Shown here: positions 6,134-9,975 of the stretch, piece after piece
Layout: every line of letters starts with the position of its first letter
Numbering within the stretch: position 1 is the stretch's first letter
Source: Calditrichaceae bacterium
GTDB taxonomy: Bacteria > Calditrichota > Calditrichia > Calditrichales > Calditrichaceae
Assembly (NCBI GenBank): GCA_030622395.1
Contig: JAUXGF010000058.1
Location: 1-9,975, forward strand
Direction of reading: 5' to 3'
DNA length: 9,975 bases
Notes under the pieces: generated by a model
Databases searched by the model: none
What the model was told of the DNA's origin: nothing
Seen by the model: only the letters and a program-made list of their open reading frames with translations
Made by a program: the position numbers and the translations under genes

Positions 6134-9100
6134 ATGCGGTCTAAAAGTATTTTTTTAACGGTTGTGAGCTTTTTGCTCATTGTATTTTCATCCGCTTTTT
6201 CCCAACAGGCGGCAAATTGGGGGAAAGACTTTGATGGATATCTTATGCATGAAGGCGATAATGAATTTGACATGCTGTGGAACAACTTCGTATCCCAGGA
6301 TACGATTGCCGACGATGTTTCTGGGCTTACGGTTACCGATGCAGCAAATGATCTTGACGGCGATGGGTTTGCTGAAATTATTTGTTCGGATAGCTACGGT
6401 TATACTTATGTTTTTGAGTGTACTGGTAATGATTCCTTTGATTTGGTATGGTCAAAACATGTTGTTAATTCCACTGGTCATGGGTACACGCCAGTGCTAA
6501 TTGCCGACATGGATGGCGACGGATTACAGGAAATAGTAGCCGGTTTTGAAGATAGTAGCGGGGTACATTTTTATGAATGGGACGGAGTAATTGGCAGCGA
6601 TAATTATGTAAAAGTTGCCTTTCTTGATCTTCCCTATACCAAGTATTACAATGTTTTTTCTTTAGCGGTTGATAATTTAGACTCAGATATAAACCAAGAA
6701 TTAGTAATTGCCCACTGTGATACCTGCTATGTTTATGAAGCTGACGCCGATTTTAATTTTAATCAAGAAGCAAAGATGTGGGGTTACAGTAATCAAAAGA
6801 TTTATTCAGTTGCCACAGGTGATTTAAATAATAATGATACTATGGAAGTGATTTTTGGTCATTACAATTATGGTTCTATTCTTATCTGGGAAAATACGGC
6901 TGAAGACACTTATGTAAATGTATTGCCGGATTCAGTAGAAATTCAATTAGACGTCGAAAATACTTATATAATTGCAATGACTCTAAGGGATGTTGACGCA
7001 GATGGTTATCCTGAACTGTTTGCCGGAACAAAGTCTGATAAATTAATCGTATTTGAAATGCAAAGCACAAGCTGGGATACTAGCGCAACAAATATGAAGA
7101 GCTCTATTTTACTTGATAAAGGAAGCGATATCAACGGTGTTACTACTGGTGATGGAGATGAAGACGGCAACCCGGATATTTATTTTGTTTCCGATGATAA
7201 TCATGTCTGGGATTGGGAATATACCGGAGGCGATATATTTGAACCGGCTAATTATGTAGAATACGATCTTGGCGAGTTTAACGGAGCAAACGCTGAAAGA
7301 ATTATTTACAGTACCGATATTGACGGCGACGGAGAAAAAGACATGGTAGTAGGCTATGAAGGTTCAAGCGCATATCCTTTATTATATTTTCTTGAACATC
7401 ATGTGCCGCCGCCTGTGCCTAACCTTGTTTTAAATACTGATAATGTTGAATTTAAAACTCTTTGGAATATAAATGACGTCGATACGGCGGTAGTTGAAAT
7501 TCAAAATACCGGAACTATGGAACTGGTAATTGACAGCGTTGTATCATCCAACGAAGTATTTACTTCTTATCTGACAAACAATACAATTCCCGCTATCAGC
7601 AGCGATGTGATGGATGTTTACTTCACCGCTCTTGATTTTGACAAATATAATGGAATGATGGTAATTTTCAGTAACAGCGTTACATCTCCGGATACTATAA
7701 CCCTATTCGGCGTTTCCAGGGAAAGACCTACGCTGTATATTAATGAATTTCAGCCTAAAGGCATAGAATGGATAGAAATATATAATGCGGGCGTTGATAC
7801 GGTTGATTTAACAGATCTTGGAATTACAGACGGAGTTAACACCTATAATGACGACTTTGGCAAACCCAGATGGAGTGTGGTAGAATATTTTGCAGAGGAT
7901 GCAGACTGGGATTCAACTAAAAAGTTAGCCCCAGGTGAATATTTGACAAGTTTCACAACCGCCGCTGATTTAAATAACAGCCAGGATTGGATATATCTTG
8001 TTTTTAGAGACAGTGTTGTTATTGATATGGTAGCTTACGGAGCCGTTGGTTCAGCGCCTGTCGTTTATAATTTTTACGGCAGTGACAGCATTACTTGGGG
8101 ATCAACCGCCCGGGTTGCTTATGAAGATGTAATGGCAACCGACTGGACAGGTGATTTTGACGCCACGCCCGGTTGGGAGAATGACGCGCCGGCTCCAGCT
8201 CTTGGCAGCAGTGTAATTATCAATGAAGTTGACTATGATGAAAACGTTGACGGCATATATGAGTATATAGAATTCTATAATCCTACAGGCGCCGCAATAG
8301 TAATGAACGGTTGGATATTCACAGACGGCGATGATATTTTTACTATTGATAGTATAACAGTGCCGCCAATGGGCGTAGCTGTTTGGGATGATTCAACAAT
8401 TTTAAATATTACTTCAGCAGATGTGGCTTGTTTATATGATGATGCCGGCGTACGTATAGATCAAATGGGTTTCATAACAGGTAATCCTACTAAGACGATG
8501 GCTTTACTTGGAACCATACAGCGCATACCGGACGGCGCCGGTCCTAATGACGGCTATGATTTCTGGAGTTCCGGCGGCGGTGAAACATTGTTTGACCTTG
8601 CGCCTACAATGGGCAGCATGAATAATATGACTTATGTTATATTTACCGCTAAGGTCGCAGGCGAATCTGATTACAGAACATTCTGGATGAATGGATCATG
8701 GGATTCAAACGGTATGTATGACGACACATGGTCTGGGCCTATGGTAGAGCTTATAAATAACGGCGTCTGGCCGGATACCAGCGCAACAGACAGCATCTTC
8801 ACCGGATTGGTAAACCTTAACGCCGGGATTGCTTATCAATGGTGGGTCGGCTCAGAAAACGATGGAGGCTCATGGCTGGAAAACGGCGCGGAAGTAACTC
8901 CGGTTTTGAATGGATTTACATATTCGCAGACTTGCATCGTAGATCCAGGCGACGCCGGCTTCAATGAATGGACTATCGGCTTTGCAGGAGATGTTAACAG
9001 TTGGAATAATGCGGAAGACAACTTAACGCGCGACGGCTGGAAATGGAGCGGCGAGTTTACGCTTCCTGCAGGGAACATGGAATTCAAGTTTGTGGTAATG

Positions 9101-9562
9101 CATAGTTGGAAAGCTGCTTACGGAGACGGCGGTATTGGCGACGGTTTTCCAAATTGCCAGTATAATGTGCTTAATTCAGGACTCTATAAAATAACCTTTA
9201 ATGACAGCAGTAATACTTATGAAATTGAAGTGATTACCGGAATTGAAGGCGATCCTAATATTCCTAAAGAATTTGTTGTTTATCATAACTATCCTAATCC
9301 GTTCAACCCCAGCACAACAATTAAATTTGGCGTGCCTGAGGCTGCCGAAGTGCAAATCGAAATTTTTAATACTTTAGGTCAAAAAGTTAAAAAGGTAACG
9401 GACGCTCAATATAAAGCGGGTTATCATGTTTCGGTTTGGGACGGTACAAATTCAGCGGGAAATAAAGTGGCTTCCGGTCTGTACTTCCAGCATTTCAAAG
9501 CGAAAGCTGTAAGAGGAACCAGGTCGCTTGAGAAATATAAAAAGATGATGCTTATCAGATAA
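6134..9562 (+). CDS. Large secreted multidomain protein: FG-GAP propeller, ASH, two lamin-tail domains, starch-binding-like region, T9SS tail
   Basis: An 1142-residue protein with ATG 6134 behind a strong AGGAGG (6121-6126), 31 bp after the previous gene. The signal peptide ends near 'SSAFSQ' (residue 24). Seven FG-GAP/VCBS-type calcium loops start at residues 73, 125, 180, 230, 286, 340 and 395 (DLDGDG, DMDGDG, DNLDSD, DLNNND, DVDADG, DGDEDG, DIDGDG), 50-56 residues apart, as expected for an integrin-like seven-bladed propeller. Residues about 430-528 look like an ASH/choice-of-anchor-D immunoglobulin domain ('VEIQNTGTMELVI'). Two lamin-tail domains follow, about 531-685 ('YINEFQPKGIEWIEIYN') and 690-828 ('VIINEVDYDE…YIEFYNP'). 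Residues about 832-1037 resemble SusE/SusF or early-set carbohydrate-binding modules ('FAGDVNSWNN', 'GWKWSGEFTLPAGNMEFKF', 'GLYKITFN'). Residues 1042-1142 are a T9SS type A tail ('YHNYPNPFNPSTTIKF', ending 'KKMMLIR'). No catalytic domain was recognised, so an adhesin, glycan-binding or surface-scaffold role is inferred. Confidence 0.85.
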   Translation: MRSKSIFLTVVSFLLIVFSSAFSQQAANWGKDFDGYLMHEGDNEFDMLWNNFVSQDTIADDVSGLTVTDAANDLDGDGFAEIICSDSYGYTYVFECTGNDSFDLVWSKHVVNSTGHGYTPVLIADMDGDGLQEIVAGFEDSSGVHFYEWDGVIGSDNYVKVAFLDLPYTKYYNVFSLAVDNLDSDINQELVIAHCDTCYVYEADADFNFNQEAKMWGYSNQKIYSVATGDLNNNDTMEVIFGHYNYGSILIWENTAEDTYVNVLPDSVEIQLDVENTYIIAMTLRDVDADGYPELFAGTKSDKLIVFEMQSTSWDTSATNMKSSILLDKGSDINGVTTGDGDEDGNPDIYFVSDDNHVWDWEYTGGDIFEPANYVEYDLGEFNGANAERIIYSTDIDGDGEKDMVVGYEGSSAYPLLYFLEHHVPPPVPNLVLNTDNVEFKTLWNINDVDTAVVEIQNTGTMELVIDSVVSSNEVFTSYLTNNTIPAISSDVMDVYFTALDFDKYNGMMVIFSNSVTSPDTITLFGVSRERPTLYINEFQPKGIEWIEIYNAGVDTVDLTDLGITDGVNTYNDDFGKPRWSVVEYFAEDADWDSTKKLAPGEYLTSFTTAADLNNSQDWIYLVFRDSVVIDMVAYGAVGSAPVVYNFYGSDSITWGSTARVAYEDVMATDWTGDFDATPGWENDAPAPALGSSVIINEVDYDENVDGIYEYIEFYNPTGAAIVMNGWIFTDGDDIFTIDSITVPPMGVAVWDDSTILNITSADVACLYDDAGVRIDQMGFITGNPTKTMALLGTIQRIPDGAGPNDGYDFWSSGGGETLFDLAPTMGSMNNMTYVIFTAKVAGESDYRTFWMNGSWDSNGMYDDTWSGPMVELINNGVWPDTSATDSIFTGLVNLNAGIAYQWWVGSENDGGSWLENGAEVTPVLNGFTYSQTCIVDPGDAGFNEWTIGFAGDVNSWNNAEDNLTRDGWKWSGEFTLPAGNMEFKFVVMHSWKAAYGDGGIGDGFPNCQYNVLNSGLYKITFNDSSNTYEIEVITGIEGDPNIPKEFVVYHNYPNPFNPSTTIKFGVPEAAEVQIEIFNTLGQKVKKVTDAQYKAGYHVSVWDGTNSAGNKVASGLYFQHFKAKAVRGTRSLEKYKKMMLIR

Positions 9563-9570
9563 TTTCCGCT

Positions 9571-9604
9571 AAAAGGCGCTGTGAATTTCACGGCGCCTTT
9601 TTTT
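9571..9604 (+). terminator. Rho-independent terminator of the secreted-protein unit
   Basis: AAAAGGCGC (9571-9579) pairs with GCGCCTTTT (9593-9601). The stem extends inward through a T·G wobble and GTGA/TCAC to a 3-base loop, and a T-run follows to 9604. It begins 8 bases after the stop codon at 9562. Confidence 0.9.
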
Positions 9605-9612
9605 ATAGTAAT

Positions 9613-9716
9613 AGAAGAACGGATTACTGGAGTATTGAAGAATGGAGTAATGGAGTGGTGGAGTGATGGAGTAATGGAAGAATTGGAGTAATAGAAGAAT
9701 GGATTAATGGAGTATT
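9613..9716. repeat. Degenerate 8-bp-period tandem repeat (consensus GGAGTAAT)
   Basis: About 13 units of eight bases (one of 7, one of 9) occupy 104 bp; variants include GGAGTAAT, GGAGTGGT, GGAGTGAT, GGATTAAT and AGAAGAAT. The first and last units also form a direct repeat: 9607-9638 and 9687-9718 agree at 30 of 32 positions and are offset by exactly 80 bp. The array lies between the terminator and the end of tex. It is open on the minus strand but reads as a low-complexity Ser/Thr/His/Pro run and is not considered coding. Confidence 0.75.
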
Positions 9717-9788
9717 GATTTAACGCCATTAATCCAACACGTTATAACATTTTATATGTCTGGATTATAGGTAAACGCTCCCAGGGTT

Positions 9789-9975
9789 CTAATCAAAAAT
9801 CATAGAAAGCCCGATCCTGCCCCGTTCCAAATCAATAGAAACAACTTTAACTTCAATCACATCGCCTGCCGCTGCAATTTCCAACGGATTTTTAACATAC
9901 TTTTTAGCCATTTGACTGACATGCACCAAACCATCCTGTTTAACGCCAATGTCAACAAAAGCGCCGAAATCAACC
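9789..9975 (-). CDS. tex: RNA-binding transcription accessory protein Tex, C-terminal S1 domain (partial)
   Basis: The minus strand is open from the window edge to TAG at 9789-9791, giving 61 residues of the C-terminus; the start lies beyond base 9975. The sequence is a classic S1/OB-fold RNA-binding domain in the form found at the end of Tex: 'VDFGAFVDIGVKQDGLVHVS', 'GDVIEVKVVSIDLERGRIGL'. Tex is a cytoplasmic nucleic-acid-binding protein linked to transcription and RNA stability; its upstream YqgF-like and helix-hairpin-helix domains would lie outside the window. The protein stops four residues after the last S1 strand, without the longer tail seen in the E. coli protein; this is probably normal length variation. 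The gene converges on the secreted-protein unit. No minus-strand terminator was seen after the stop. Confidence 0.92.
   Translation of the reverse strand, partial: VDFGAFVDIGVKQDGLVHVSQMAKKYVKNPLEIAAAGDVIEVKVVSIDLERGRIGLSMIFD

Noticed and set aside
9613..9716. CRISPR array
   Set aside because: Units are 8 bases, contiguous and without spacers; no cas genes are present.
9424..9729. Minus-strand open frame through the tandem repeat
   Set aside because: It translates the 8-bp repeat as a Ser/Thr/His/Pro low-complexity run and then the antisense of the T9SS tail and terminator; no domain.
9730..9767. TAATCCA/TGGATTA inverted pair as a terminator for tex
   Set aside because: Only 7 AT-rich base pairs around a 24-base loop, with no T-run on the minus strand.

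Overview
The window looks like a chromosomal stretch from an AT-rich Gram-negative bacterium of the FCB group (Bacteroidota, Ignavibacteriota, Calditrichota, Neomarinimicrobiota and relatives). Two proteins end in type IX secretion (T9SS) sorting tails of the 'YQNYPNPFNP…TTI' kind, which is typical of these phyla. There is also a TonB-dependent receptor, a lipoprotein and an outer-membrane barrel. The exact phylum cannot be fixed from this sequence. The 'NYPNPFNP' form of the tail is commoner outside Bacteroidota proper, so I lean to Ignavibacteriota, Calditrichota or Neomarinimicrobiota.

Layout. Positions 1-3420 (+ strand) hold a three-gene cell-envelope module: the 3' end of a TonB-dependent receptor, a DUF4876-type lipoprotein with a lamin-tail-like domain, and a DUF6850-type outer-membrane barrel. 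Positions 3421-3909 are a 489-bp non-coding gap containing a 168-bp inverted-repeat element and a smaller hairpin. Positions 3910-9562 (+ strand) hold two genes 31 bp apart that form one transcription unit closed by a strong intrinsic terminator at 9571-9604. Both encode large secreted proteins with T9SS tails: a 14-blade Ycf48/BNR-type propeller protein, and an 1142-residue mosaic of a seven-bladed FG-GAP propeller, an ASH-like domain, two lamin-tail domains and a starch-binding-like region. Positions 9613-9716 are an 8-bp-period tandem repeat. Positions 9789-9975 (- strand) are the 3' end of tex, which converges on the secreted-protein unit.

How the parts fit. The first module looks like an outer-membrane uptake complex (receptor, surface lipoprotein, accessory barrel) with unknown substrate. 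The second unit exports two propeller proteins that are probably attached to or released from the cell surface through T9SS. A regulatory or functional link between the two units is only an inference; the shared lamin-tail fold is the one sequence-level connection. tex is a housekeeping RNA-binding gene unrelated to either.

The most striking non-coding feature is that each of the four intergenic gaps above about 150 bp carries a repeat of a different family, and three copies of the hairpin CCCGA-N4-TCGGG are shared between two of the gaps. One repeat lies in frame upstream of the lipoprotein and creates a false 52-residue N-terminal extension of that reading frame.
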